Positions 12,866-24,667 of a DNA stretch of 64,000 nucleotides are shown here, piece by piece. A program made the position numbers and the translations under genes. Each line of letters starts with the position of its first letter. Positions within the stretch are counted from its first letter, which is position 1. Source of the DNA: Adineta ricciae (Eukaryota; Rotifera; Eurotatoria; Adinetida; Adinetidae); the NCBI GenBank assembly GCA_905250025.1, contig CAJNOJ010000061.1, forward strand, positions 1-64,000, in the 5' to 3' direction. The notes under the pieces were generated by a model. The model saw only the letters and a list, made by a program, of their open reading frames with translations. It was not told the origin of the DNA and ran no database searches.

Positions 12866-15800
12866 TCAGCATTTCGATTCATCATTTTGATCTTCGCTTA
12901 TATGTTCGAGATCTTCGTATTCACCATGTTTGTACTTATGACGTAGCTAAATGAAAAACAACAGGTGTTAATAAAACAAAATTCATCGATGAAATGTTAC
13001 TTCATGCATATATAAACATGAGACATTCATGTCTAATTGCGCTGCACCCGGTAGACCTTGTATAGGCGCTAGAGAACTCATAAACGATTGAGGATCTGTC
13101 ATATCAAACATTTGAGTTTGAAGTCTAGAAATAGAATTATAGAACGTCAGTTTGTTTGTTTTTTTGAGTAGAGAGATTTCTTCTACTTTGAAAGTACACC
13201 AAACTGTGCTAAACTTCGATAAGGTAAATCAGCTTTTGAGACACCACCATTGAGAAAACTGTTTTGTACGATTGAAGTATTAGGTAGAACAGACACAGTG
13301 GTATGCGATGGAGAATACAGAGCAGTATTTATTAGAGGCTTCGATATTACCGAACGGTTATGCAATGATGTTGTAGCTGAAACAAATTCAACAGGTCTCA
13401 ATTCCCTTATTTTTTGCATTGAAAATAACTTACATAATGGATCACTATAGAAACTTCGTTGACCTTGCAGAGTTTGCATGTCAGTCATTGATTGTTGAAG
13501 GATCGATGATCCTTGTGCATCTTCGACGGCTATAGGAAAAGATTCAATAAGCAAATCGATTTGTTGGGAAAGGATTTGTGTACCTCGTTCTTGAATTTTC
13601 TCTAAATATGCTTCGCATTGTTTTGGCATTTGCCAATCGGGATTCGTATGATGAAAATGCATCAATGATAATTCAAGTTTGCCATCATTGGTTATTCCAG
13701 CATCAGTTGCATTGCTTAATTTTGGACGCATCGGTGCGAACCACTATTGAAAGAAACTTTCTTTATTTGTTCTCAGTTGAATAAAAGAAAATTACTTTCA
13801 AATCTCCATGTTTTGCAACGTCTAACTGTGCAAAGCTGCAAACATCACCAACACCTTGGACGTCAACAGTGAAATTTCTCAAGAAATCAATGATTTGTAG
13901 TGATCTACGACGTAGATGGAAACATAGAACTAATGGCGTAACAAATGCACTAAGAAGTTCTTCGAGAAAATAAACCTTGAAAGAACAAAATTGTCAGGAA
14001 AAGAAATGTCTTTAAAATATCAATTCACTTACATATTTCAATTGAAACATCTGTCCGAATTCCGCTTGAACATAATCTGTATGTGCATGATCTTTCCATG
14101 CATCTGGTTGATAATGAACTTGTGCGAGAACGAGCTGCATCATTTGTTCAGGATCGAAAACAGCGTGCTAAAAAAACATCAATCAAAATTCAAAAAGAGC
14201 CACTCGCGATTGACGTTTACTTCATCTGGTATTAACGATCGACAAACTCCAATTACTACACCGAGACTCGTCATTGTTGTTAACATATGTTCAACATTGA
14301 GAACATCTTCATCATAAACTGTTAGTAGAATTAAAACAGCTAAGATAGCACCAGTTGTAAAGCTTATAAATCTGAAAAGATAACAAATATCTCATGGAAA
14401 AGAAATCAGTTTCTCTTTCTGCATCTTACTTGGCCATTTCAACAATACTATAGTTGACAAATGAGTTCATGTAACTTATAGCTGGTCGATAACCACGATT
14501 CAAGCGTTGATTTAGCGAATGGTCTAACTCGTTGAAATGCCGTAAATAAAGTCGACCATAGTTACTCCATCGGCGACTACCTAATACACCTGGTTCGCGT
14601 CGCACAATCTAAAAAAAAGAAAACAAAGAGAAGGGTTATCGGAAGGATTATCGTTCAATATCGTACTTCAGTGTAACCATAGAATAGATTCAAGACTTGC
14701 CATATGAATATGAATGGTGATAGAAGTAAATTAGCAAGACCATAGAGTAAGATGAATTGTGACAATCTAAGCGATTTTTCTCGATATAGACAAGAAGAAT
14801 TGAACTCAAAACTTACTGTTTAGATAATTTTTCACGTTGACTGTAGATTTTGTACTCCTGTCGTAGATGCCATCGTTGATCAAAAGGTGCATAAGGTCCC
14901 CCTAAACATTCGTTTCATGATAGACTACTCATCGGTTCCCTTAGAAGACAAATTCAATACTTACAGAATAATATTAAACGAAGATTGAATTTAAAGCCAG
15001 TTGTAAGAAAAACTCTGATAGAAACAACTCAATGTTCATCAAACGAATATCGATAGAAATAACTTACATATCATTCAAAAATGGTAGACGCAATCTTGAT
15101 GGTAAAATTCCCTTATTGACAAATGCCACTTCGTAGTTTTTAAAACGTAATAGTCGATTATGTATATCCAATTCTGATAGATGAGATTTATGTATACATA
15201 GATGATGTGTTCGTTGAGCGATTAATAATCGTTGTTGAACTTCATGCCAAGTCATGTTCAATAGATCGTTCTAAACAAGCAAAGCGAAAGTAAACATGGC
15301 ACCGATGTAATTTTCGTGTGACTAACTGGTTTGATATCTAATGCTTGAGCGTAGAATGCTCGTATATTGTAAAAGGATAGAAGATTGTAGATAGCACGCG
15401 ATAAACGATAAAGCCAATAGATTATTGATAAAAATATACACAAACGAGTCAAGAGATTCATCCTAAATGAAGAGAAGTTTTTCCTTCGAAGAAAAGAGTC
15501 GTCGTGTGAGAGAAGGTCAACTAACTGGTGGAGGCATTGTTGTGGTGATTGAATAATTTCATTGAAGTGTATTTTATGTGTGATATTTCTAGCGACTGGA
15601 GTTGAGCGAAATAAAAGCGGATAATCAATACATTGAACGATGAGGAGAGTAAATGATACAATAAATACAAATTGTCTAATGAAAGAAAATGTTTGTCCGA
15701 TTGAGAAAACAGTCGGAAGAGATCAACTTACACAAGACCAAAGATTTCGGAAAGAATTATACAAAAAAATCCATGTCGTTGATGGTATTGATACACACGT

Positions 15801-16021
15801 ACGAAGAAATCATCGAGATCTTTTTGATGACTCCATCGGGATTCTAACAGGTAAAAGGAGACAATGGTAATTCTTCTTGTTTTCTATTCATGAATATATC
15901 ACATACGTTTTTCAGTGTTAATTTGATCTTCTTGTGTATCAAATTGAATGAATGGTGACAGTGTTTGATCTTGTCCTTCTGGAGTATCGTTCTCTTCAGT
16001 GACAAGAGCTCGATAATCCAT
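12866..16021 (-). CDS. ATG9: Autophagy-related protein 9 (lipid scramblase)
   Basis: ATG9 is the multispanning scramblase on vesicles that seed autophagosomes. About fifteen exons run from the ATG at 16021 to a TGA at 12866. The N-terminal cytosolic part reads MDYRALVTEENDTPEGQDQT. Conserved blocks follow: RWSHQKDLDDFFVRVYQYHQ, then FYNIRAFYAQALDIKP, then MTWHEVQQRLLIAQRTHHLC with CIHKSHLSELDIHNRLLRFKN. Further on are RLPFLNDM and, near the C-terminus, KLELSLMHFHHTNPDWQ. The tail contains LYMHE joined across an intron to LRHKYKHGEYEDLE, matching the end region of animal ATG9. It is the last member of a tight minus-strand gene run. A CTTTCAG acceptor (16088-16089 on + as CT) sits 67 nt upstream of the ATG in the short gap after METTL17. 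Confidence 0.93.
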
Positions 16022-16162
16022 TTTCAAACTGTTCGTCAATTAATAGATGTATATATATATCGATAAATTTTTTACTCGGGTGATTATCTGAAAGAATAAC
16101 AAGAACATGACATCAGAGATTGTACTATTTCTTTGTATCCAAATAAAGAAAAAACGGTTTAT

Positions 16163-18598
16163 TTATGTGCGATATGCTCGTCTTTGTCGTTTCCTTGGTT
16201 CGGAAACTGTTGGCACTTCTTTTTCTACGATTGGCGATTCTTGAATCACTTCGCCAGTTACTGGAAACAGATCTCCAGGTGCAGCATGATGTGATAAACG
16301 ATGAAGACCTCTAAAATATCATTCTTCCTCAATCAATTCCAAATAAATTTAAAAAGCATCAACATACACTCCATGTTTGTTCTTGGAAATCGGCACATTG
16401 ACATATTGCCCGTTTGGACAACATAATCGAACATGCTGATGATGTTTTCGATCAACGATCGGTTCAATAACACGTGGCCATTTCATATATACATCTTCAG
16501 TATGAAAGAAAAGAGATACATACATAACAATGATTCCATAGGATATATATTATGAACATACCATTGCTATCACGTTCTGCTTTTCTCACCACGATATACG
16601 ACATATCTGTCATTGTATAATCAGGCAAATTCTAAGAAAGAAAGACAATTATTGTATCGATTCAGTCTAGATGAACTTTTTGCTCTCACTTGTTTGATAT
16701 CGAAAATTTGTAATGGCCGATAACGAGTCGATATTCGACATGGAATATTTAATTGCTTTTTCGGACATATTAACTCATGAGGGCACTGAATTTCATCAGG
16801 TAGAATATTGCACAATATTTAGTCAATCTTGCTTACCGGTGAGAACATATGTGCTGGAGACGAGTGTCTCTCCGACGATGATGAGTCATCAGTTTCGGTC
16901 GTTGTTGATTCTTCGCTATTCACATCAGTGCTTTTTTCCTTTGAATCGCCTGATGTAGCGATACGCTAAAAAGATTCGAATCATCAGCTGATTTGTTGGT
17001 AACATGCAGTTCTTTTCTCCCTATGGTTATCAGTTATCTTATCGGGTTACAAATGTTGCTTGGAAAGCTCGAAAAGAGGCACACGAGTGTCGGGCACTCT
17101 CGTATTTCTCTCACGGCTGATGAAAAAACGTCATGCTGATATTTTCTGATAGATATCTATACGTACGTATAGGAGATTTTCACGAGCTTCATTAATTGCT
17201 GTATATCCATGTATAGTGCCCTGTTCGACAAGAATCTAAAAGATTCCGTTATTCACAGATATGAAACAACATGAATGGATGAAGAATTACTAGAAATCCA
17301 TTTGGTTTGACATTGTACCATAGTGAACGAATAGTTTTCAAGCGTTCGAATCGATTTTCTAGTTCGAATAATGTATGATCAGCAACTACAAGATCGAATG
17401 TATTCTAAAAAACTCTCTTTGATTCTTCTCTTCGAAACATATCATCCACTGATATGTTCAACATACTTCACGTCCGTGCGGCATAAATTGTCGATAGATA
17501 ACATTCGGAACAAGTGGAACTTTGTTTTGTTGGCCACCCTGTAAGATTAGTTGCGAAAGATTATTCATTTCGCGTGATTTATCAATGTTGAGAAGCTCAG
17601 CAAATGCTCTTTTTCCCCATGTATGTAAAGCTGCCCTTTGAATATCAACGAGATTAGAATATTGGAGTTGATTGCAAAAGAACACACTCACCACATGACA
17701 GAGCCAGTTCCTGATCCGAAATCTAACATTCGAACAGGTTGAAAGTCTCGTTCTCTTCGTTTAATCTATACAGAAGAAAGTGACTTTTCGATTCGAATTA
17801 GATGGATTAGCAAACTTCATTGAAAATTTGTACCAACATCGCATAGTGTGCAGCAAAATTAGCCGCTAAATACACTTTGGATTTATATTCATCAAATCTA
17901 ATCGAGAAAGACGATGATAAAGCGGCTTGTTTTCTCTGGTGAACCTTACGCTAATGGTTGCCAATGATAGATCGATGATTTCAATCGTTTGACTAATTCC
18001 CGTTGTCGAAGCAAATTGACCTGTTCGCGTTGATCTGGACTCATTGCTAACGTATTGATCGGTGCTGAACAGTCAAAGAATATAAATAACAAAACAAATA
18101 TTGATTCTATGCTAATCGATTTTACGTTCAGCTTTGATTAAGTTTTCAATAACATTCTGAGCGATGGATTGTAATTCGCGTCGTTCGAGTGGTAAACGTC
18201 TTTCAACTAAATGATCTTGTAGCGATTTTCTATCGATCTTCAAACGTTGTGGCTCAATATCTACGATAGAAGTAATAGGATAAGTCGTGTTTTGCACAAC
18301 ATATCGTGTAAAATAGTTTACCGGATAGAATTGCATTGATACTTTCTTCTAGTTTTCTGGGTAGTTCAGTTTTACAATGGAATTTTCCTTTGTGTTCTTT
18401 GAAGAACGCTAGTTTTCGATCATTGGATTCTGTTTGTTTATTGACATCAGGGTCAAGTTCAAGGCGAATATTTTTCGGCAGGTTTTCAACAAACTGGAAA
18501 GGATTGACTCAAAACAATTCTCTAGATAATAACATTCGTTTGTTACTCACTCGTCGCGAAATATGATTAATCAATGGGAATGATTTGCGAGAAAACAT
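16163..18598 (-). CDS. METTL17: METTL17/Rsm22-type mitoribosome assembly factor
   Basis: METTL17 assists assembly of the small mitochondrial ribosomal subunit and has a Rossmann methyltransferase fold with an Fe-S site. Visible here: a short basic N-terminus (MFSRKSFPLINHISRR) fitting a mitochondrial presequence, RLPLERRELQSIAQNVIENL, a LLDFGSG-like SAM loop region upstream of 17700, QQNKVPLVPNVIYRQFMP, and the Cys-bearing CPHELICPKKQLNIPC, which matches the 'CPHELPCPxLxxxxC' signature of the family. The C-terminus ends KRQRRAYRT with TAA at 16163-16165; an AATAAA overlaps this stop. The start ATG is only 4 nt after a CTTTTAG acceptor, and the UBE2G2 stop is 96 bp upstream. Exon borders in the middle were not all traced. 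Confidence 0.88.
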
Positions 18599-18694
18599 TT
18601 ATCTAAAAGACAAAGATCCGATTGCAAATTTGACAATGAATAATAGAGAAAAAGATTGAATGATCCACATCGACAGTGACAGAAAAAGGAAAAA

Positions 18695-19458
18695 TCACAG
18701 TCCAAGCGTTTTTCGGACACTACGCTTAGCTGTTTCATCAAATTTTTCACGATTTTCGCGAAACATCTTTGCGGCATCGACATTTGCTGGACTGGCTTCG
18801 TTTGGTTCTTGAAAAGAACAATAATCATCAATTCGATCAAGAGAATACAAAGCTTATTTACCAGCAAGCAGAGAAACAACCGAAAGTAAAATCTTTTCTA
18901 TACTTTGTACAGGACTCCAGCGTTCAGCACTTGTTTCATAACCCTAGAAAAAGAGAATCTAGTTGGATGCAAAGCTAAACATTGGATTTTCATACCATTG
19001 GATCATCGCCAGGCGCATGTAAAATTGAAATACATACTCTTCCATCAGGGTAAACTAATCCAAATGGCATGACATAGTTTAGATCAGAAACAGAAGTGTT
19101 GAACATACCATTGGGATGAAAAATTTCGCTGACAAACTTCATTTTTGGTGGACTCAGAGGATAATCACTAGGAAAATGAAGTCGAGTAACAAAAACACCG
19201 TATTCAAATGATGTGCCACTTGGTCCTCTAATGAAAACGAGAAACTAAGCAAACAGTTGATGGAAACTTATCTACTTACGTAATTAGTGCCTCCCATTCA
19301 AAAAAATTCTCATCACTAATAGGTCCAGCTAAAATTCCATCAGGTGGATTATTTGTTAATTCTAGAAGATTAAAATACAATTTTCTTATTTCCTAGTCAA
19401 ATGATGAATCCTTACGTTTGTATTCGGCAATTAATCGTCGTAACGCTGACCCAGCCAT
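18695..19458 (-). CDS. UBE2G2: Ubiquitin-conjugating enzyme E2 G2
   Basis: UBE2G2 makes K48 ubiquitin chains in ER-associated degradation with gp78 and HRD1. About four exons encode roughly 165 residues: [47 protein letters not shown], then [20 protein letters not shown], which holds the active-site Cys and the acidic loop typical of the G2 class. It ends [10 protein letters not shown]. The intron at 19055-19108 is 54 bp and has no in-frame stop, so retention would insert 18 residues between FHPN and YPDG. The ATG follows directly on a TATTTTCAG acceptor with no 5' leader, typical of a trans-spliced message. It lies between MRPL10 and METTL17 with gaps under 100 bp. Derlin-2, also an ERAD protein, is 39 kb away. 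Confidence 0.95.
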
Positions 19459-19555
19459 CTGAAAATATTCTAATAGATAACATTCGCTCAAAGAAACAAA
19501 ACCTGCAAAGTTCTTTTTATTCTTTTTCCTAACATAGTGAAAAAAAGAAGATTAA

Positions 19556-20584
19556 CTATGTTTTGTTCTGTTCAGATTTTACGTATGTGTCTAAGTAATG
19601 ACTCAACAATCGAGCAGGATGATTAGCTAATGATAATGTTCGACTGCCAGGTAATTGTGTAATAGAAACCAATTCTCCTTGGAAGTAATCGATGTTCGGC
19701 AGTTGATTTAACGCTTCCAATCCAGCACGATTGTATAAACGTCCGTCAACGAGACCACCTAGATGAATACGAGACTAAACGAATTAAATATGTATAATTC
19801 ATGTAATTACCGATTAGCAACAGATTATTTCGATATTTTTTGAGTAATTTGAACGCTGATGCCAGATTATTATCTTTATGAAATAAATAAATGGTTTCAA
19901 AGCCAAATGATAAAATTGGCGGAAGAAAGTTTTCATATTGTTTGTTATTTGCTAATGCTAAGCTAAAAAAGCAGCACAAGGATGTGAAGAAGAAATATGT
20001 GGCAAGAATTACTGTGGAACGATTCGAGGAAATTTCATGAATTGAAATCCATTTTTCAAGAATTGCATTCGAGCGATGGTATATCGAACTGTATTTGAAG
20101 AAAAGGAAATGTATTGAATATTCCTTGATGGAATGCTTTTCACTGACTCGATGGAACAATGCAAATCTCTTGACAAAGTAAAACAGTTCGACTTGACTCG
20201 AGCATTTCACGAAATCGGCGAGCACGAAATTGATCATATTCCGAAGCCTGTCAACGGAAATCATGCTCGATCTTTTCTTCATCAAAACTATTCATACTAA
20301 TTCAATATCTTCTTGATCAAGTAAAATCTTCTGTTTCACATGTTCTCGATAACAATCTTCAACCGGATCAGGTAGTGGTTTTTCCAAAACTGGTAATGCA
20401 ATATCTTCTAAAAATCGTAACAGATCAGGTCGTGATCGAGGGATTCTGGTATTTATCTTCAGATGACGAACACAGGATATCGTCGTTGGACGAGGAACTA
20501 CACATCATCAAAACAAATCAATGGTGGCTCACGTCAGAAACTGCGATCGTTGATTAACTCACCGAATCGAAATATCGAATACAT
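19556..20584 (-). CDS. MRPL10: Mitochondrial ribosomal protein uL10m
   Basis: The mitochondrial L10 protein forms the base of the L7/L12 stalk. Exons were joined by frame. A seven-residue first exon MYSIFRF (ATG at 20582-20584 on +) is spliced to VPRPTTISCVRHLK. Next comes FREMLESSRTVLLCQEICIV, then RYTIARMQFLKNGFQFMKFP, then FLPPILSFGFETIYLFH and GGLVDGRLYNRAGLEALNQL. The last piece matches the 'GGCIDDTILSRQGF' block of animal MRPL10, and LPNIDYFQGELV follows. It ends at TAG 19556-19558. It is the first gene of the minus-strand run. An AATAAA lies just after the stop (19516-19521), followed by the UBE2G2 acceptor. The family call rests on the second half; the N-terminal joins are less certain. 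Confidence 0.83.
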
Positions 20585-21302
20585 AATCGGAAAATACGCG
20601 TCTTTATTTATTAACAAGTTCTTCTTTGCTCAGATGACTGAAGCGACATCTGATTGGCGGAAATTTTAACCAATAGAAAATAAAGAACGCAACCTCTTCA
20701 GTCATGTCTCTTGTGAAAGCAAAGTAGAAAAAGACTTTTTCACTTTTTTTATATTTATTTTATTTCGAAAATCATTTTTAAAGACATGAATTTTGATTGG
20801 ATGTCAAGAAACTCATCATCGTATCCATCATCAATCGAGTAGTACATACACACACTACTGTACAGTACGTAGACATCGACACATTTCTCTTCTTTCCTTC
20901 CTTCCTCCTTCCTACAACCGAAACTTGTCAATCAGAAGAGAAAAAACTTTGTAGAATAGAATCATCATCAAGTATATAGATCAGTACGACCTTTTGCCAG
21001 TTCTCTCTTTTGGTTATAATTGATGACGGTGATGATCATCATCAGCGTCATAATGTTCGACTGTTTTCTTCTTCCTTCGAACATTAGCCGAAGCATATGA
21101 AAAAAAAAGAAGGAAAATTGATCGCTAGTAGCATCGACGAGTAAAAAGAAAGAATGTGATTGTACAGTTCCTACGATTCAATCTTCTCATTTTACAATGT
21201 TGATTCATTTAGTTCATGTTACAATTCTAGATGTTACGATTTTGTTGTCAAAGATAACAAAAGCCAAAACGTACGACGAAATCAACCTACAAGTTTTGCT
21301 CA
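20585..21302. other. Divergent promoter region of MRPL10 and the Rac-like gene
   Basis: 718 bp between two divergent genes. A pair of opposed CCAAT boxes lies near the MRPL10 side (listed separately). The centre is simple: pyrimidine-rich TTCC repeats near 20893-20912 and purine-rich runs near 21100. I see no further gene. Confidence 0.5.
20653..20674. promoter_or_regulatory. Opposed CCAAT-box pair upstream of MRPL10
   Basis: ATTGG at 20653-20657 and CCAAT at 20670-20674 lie in opposite orientations about 70-90 bp upstream of the MRPL10 start codon. Paired CCAAT boxes bind NF-Y in animal promoters. No trans-splice-type acceptor precedes MRPL10, so this may be the real promoter of the whole minus-strand gene run. 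Confidence 0.3.
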
Positions 21303-22019
21303 ATGGCAAATAAATTAAACCCTCATCAAAGTGTGCCAATCAAATTGGTGATTGTAGGTGATGGAACCGTGGGAAAAACTTGCATGTTAATGTCATTTAC
21401 AAGTAACACATTTCCTGAAGAATATGTTCCTACAGTGTAAGTTTCGAGCGATTTCTTTTCTTTCATAATCGAACTTGTTTCTGTTCTTTTCAGTTTTGAT
21501 AACTATACATCGAATATTGTTGTTGACAACGTTAAAGTTTCCTTGGGTCTATGGGATACAGCTGGTCAAGAAGATTATGATCGACTTCGACCATTATCGT
21601 ATCCTCAGACGGATGTGTTTGTGCTTTGTTTCAGTGTTATAAGTCCCACGTCATACACTAATATAACGAATAAGTGGATGCCAGAAATTCGACATCATTG
21701 TCCAGATACGCCCGTTATTCTATGTGGAACGAAAATTGATCTACGCGAAGATCGAGATTTCGTGAATCAGTTGCAAAAGCAAAATCTTCAACCAATTAAA
21801 CGCGAACAGGGACAACGTCTATGTAAAAAAACTCGTGCTTTTAAATATGTCGAATGTTCAGCTTTGACTCAGAAAGGTCTCAAACAGGTTTGTTTCGTTC
21901 TTTCCACCCGAAATCATTTCTACTCTTCTCTTTGCTCATAGGTCTTCGACGATGCTGTTCGAAGTGTTTTATCACCTAAAACGAATAAAGCATCTAAACC
22001 TTCATGTGTTTTTCTTTGA
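21303..22019 (+). CDS. Rac/Rho-family small GTPase
   Basis: A membrane-anchored GTP switch controlling actin. Three exons (21303-21436, 21494-21887, 21942-22019) encode 201 residues. All G motifs are present: P-loop GDGTVGKT, switch I YVPTVFDNY, switch [25 protein letters not shown] and CSAL. The C-terminus CVFL is a CAAX box with a final Leu, predicting geranylgeranylation. The sequence after the P-loop and the [20 protein letters not shown] block point to the Rac/Cdc42/RhoG branch rather than Rho. Odd points are a Thr where most Rac proteins have Ala in GDGAVGKT, a seven-residue N-terminal extension, and a C-terminal region with few basic residues. CKS1 follows 365 bp downstream on the same strand. 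Confidence 0.92.
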
Positions 22020-22384
22020 ACGAATTTCATACAGATCTCTTTGTAAATAATCGATCAATCTTATTCTCACGTGTTCACATGGCAATCAAGCTAAAGCAAA
22101 ACGAAAACATTATTCTCATGTATAAACGTTGTCTTCGTTTTTCTTTGTCACAGTGCATTGTTTGTCTAATATTCTCTCGTCTTCCATTTTGTGCAAGGGT
22201 TAAGAAAAAAGTTCATTCGTTTGCTTGTTTGTTTTTTCTTTGGTCTTCTCATTCGTATTGTATTTAGTACGCATGTTTGCGTTCAGGGATTTTTTTTTAC
22301 ATATTAAAGAGCGAGTGCAGGAAAATCGAAACTTCAAGAACAATTGAATTTAATCAAAAATTTCGCTTTAGATTTTCAATCACA
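22020..22384. other. Short intergenic region before CKS1
   Basis: 365 bp of T-rich sequence after the Rac-like gene. An acceptor-like TCGCTTTAG ends at 22371, 13 nt before the CKS1 ATG. No other feature is visible. Confidence 0.4.
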
Positions 22385-23086
22385 ATGCCTGTGAAAGAAA
22401 TATTCTACAGTGAAACATATAAAGATGATACTTATGAATATCGACATGTGATTTTGCCGCCTGAACAAGCACAATTAGTACCGAGAACGCATTTATTAAC
22501 AGAAACTGAATGGCGGAATTTAGGTAAGAGAGACTCTTGATGAACAAGGTGTTCATTGATATATTTCCTAGGTTTACAAATGTCGGCAGGGTGGGTGCAT
22601 TTTATGCTGCATAATCCAGGTAAGAGTAGAGCTTTATTATTGATTGTCAATTTTTGGTAATGGAAAATCCTTCATCTTGCTATCTGATCAAGGACGATGG
22701 TGATGTAATGGAAATAGTATTTGTTTTGGTATTCTGATGAGAGAGAGAGTAGAGCTAACGATAAGAAATATTTTCGAAGATTAGTGTAAATGAATATCGC
22801 CTAATTGTTTCTCCTATATCATTGCATTGATAAGACATTTTTTTATCTTCGGATGGAAACTTAGTCGTTTTCAGATGAGTTCTGACATGATTCGATGTGA
22901 GAAGCGTACGCGGAAGTGTAATCAGGAGCTTGTTCTTATCGAATGTTTACAAAATCACTGCTATCTATTGACGTTTCCAGTCCATTTATTGATACCGAGC
23001 AAATAGATTGATATATGTATAATTGTTCTTTTTTCTTTCTAGAACCACATGTTTTACTCTTCCGTCGTCCATTGAAATCCAAATGA
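22385..23086 (+). CDS. CKS1: Cyclin-dependent kinase regulatory subunit (CKS1/CKS2)
   Basis: A small adaptor that binds CDKs and phosphosites during cell-cycle progression. Three exons (22385-22523, 22572-22619, 23043-23086) give 76 residues against 79 in human CKS1B: KEIFYSETYKDDTYEYRHVI, the TETEWRNLG helix, [20 protein letters not shown] and a terminal LKSK. The beta-hinge HNPEPH (human HEPEPH) is kept. Intron 2 is 423 bp, far longer than its neighbours' introns, and shows no conserved element to my eye. Intron phases agree with the joins. It is flanked by the Rac-like gene and an unrecognised gene on the same strand. Confidence 0.96.
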
Positions 23087-23719
23087 GTTCACGAAAATCT
23101 CCTATGTGTCTACCAAACGTGATATTTTTTTCAATTGTATATTATGATATTTTGTCAGTTAAACTCTGTTTGTTTTTACGTTTTTCATATATGATACAAA
23201 TCTTCATAGTTGAAAAATAAGAACTCATGCCGACTGATTCATGTTGATCAGTTGCATCTCATCTTGCATTGTAAATCAAATCGAGTACATATGTTTTGTC
23301 GAAATTCGACACCATAATTGCTTTCATTCAAACGACTAAACAAGAAAAGCTTATAAAAAAATCAGATACGACAAGGAACGATAAATATTTATCGATATTC
23401 TACAATAACATCGTATTCATATCGTTTAGTTACACAAAATCGACGATTTCATCAACGTACGGGTGTAAGTGGAAAGGGGTACTCTTTCAACAATCTTCGG
23501 TGAAAAGCCCGATGTAAAAAAAGAACGTTGCATTCATGTCATGTGCTTAACTACATTTGCAATGTTCTGTTTCTTTTCCTTAACACTTGTCGGCAGTTGT
23601 ATTTTATCAATTGCCCTTGGTTTTATTTTGCCAAAAATAAAAGAGAAAAAGTAAAAGGCAGCACGACAACGAAATTTTATCGCATTGCACAGCAAAAATA
23701 GAAAAGAGGACTTGTTTTC
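23087..23719. other. Region between CKS1 and the 278-residue gene
   Basis: 633 bp containing the CKS1 3' flank, a candidate small coding exon (23508-23654, listed separately) and the 5' flank of the next gene. The rest is AT-rich with no other supported feature. Confidence 0.4.
23508..23654 (+). CDS. Possible last exon of a small membrane protein
   Basis: After an acceptor-like GTGAAAAG, one frame reads PDVKKERCIHV and then a single hydrophobic span of about 27 residues (TFAMFCFFSLTLVGSCILSI and onward). It stops after a basic KIKEKK end. An upstream exon at 23430-23464, bounded by GTTTAG and GTAAGT, joins it in phase, but I could not find a first exon with an in-phase ATG. The ATG at 23547 alone would give 35 residues. 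It could be a real small single-pass protein or a chance frame. I recognise no family. Confidence 0.25.
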   Translation, partial: PDVKKERCIHVMCLTTFAMFCFFSLTLVGSCILSIALGFILPKIKEKK

Positions 23720-24667
23720 ATGGCTTACTTCAATCCACTTCCAATGGCTATAGTTCAGAAGTTAGAAGAAAGTCGAATTCCGCGAGGGAGTATAATATTC
23801 TATCGAAATGACCAATGGGTATTTCAAGGTGGATCAACAGCAAATGAAGAACATGCACTATGCTCGCAACCTTTTGATTCATTGGGACCATTTGGTAAAT
23901 ATGTCTAACAATCGATTTAAAATATCGAAATAGAATATCGTTCTTATAAATTTAGATATTCAACCAGTAACAATCTCATTTGAAATGATTCCAGCGACTT
24001 GCCAATATACTATTCTAAGTATTGGAAATCAACGATTGAGAACAGAGGAACGAGCCACTGGTTACTACGCTCCGATAGCTCAAATTACACTCGAAGGATC
24101 CGCACGTTCAACGGCCAACATTCCCGACCATGCAACGCATTTTTGTTGGCTATATCCACCGAATAATGTTCCTAGTGCTGAGATTATTGGTGCAAATAAT
24201 GAATACGAAAGAAATCTACTTCACATAGGTGGATTTGCATATTTCAAATTGAATGCAACTAATAATAGTGCACTCGAACTGATACGAGTTAATGCATTGA
24301 TTGCTTCTGCAAAAAACGGATTAACATTTGAAGGTCCTTATCCATGGCGAGCGGAATTCACTGATCGGCTCTGGTCTGAAAATCGATTTCAGGTATGTTC
24401 TTCACACCTGATAACAATGATATATCAGACGAATTGTTTTAGCCGGTAACATTGTCGAATCTTCGTGAGAAAGGTGCACGATATTTTGCATTTATCAATC
24501 CATACGAAACTTTCGTTACTACTAATGATCGATCGAGCTGGACACCGTCATCGAATGGTGCTTTTGCATATTTATTCAATGACGATCATTCAGCACATCC
24601 ATTCGATTGTTATTTTCCTGTTTCTGACGATTGTTTAGGTGTTGCACCATCTGCCGAAGATGTTTAG
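23720..24667 (+). CDS. Unrecognised 278-residue protein
   Basis: Three exons (23720-23894, 23956-24392, 24443-24667) with canonical splice sites join in frame. I do not recognise the family. There is no signal peptide, membrane span or coiled coil. The composition is that of a folded, beta-rich soluble protein with many aromatic and Asn residues: IIFYRNDQWVFQGG early, HFCWLYPPNNVPSAEIIG in the middle and SSWTPSSNGAFAYLFNDD late. QPVTIS at the start of exon 2 and QPVTLS at the start of exon 3 each precede a strand-like 'Y-x-I/F' stretch, hinting at two related modules. The short introns and open reading support a real gene. Possibly lineage-restricted. Confidence 0.72.
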
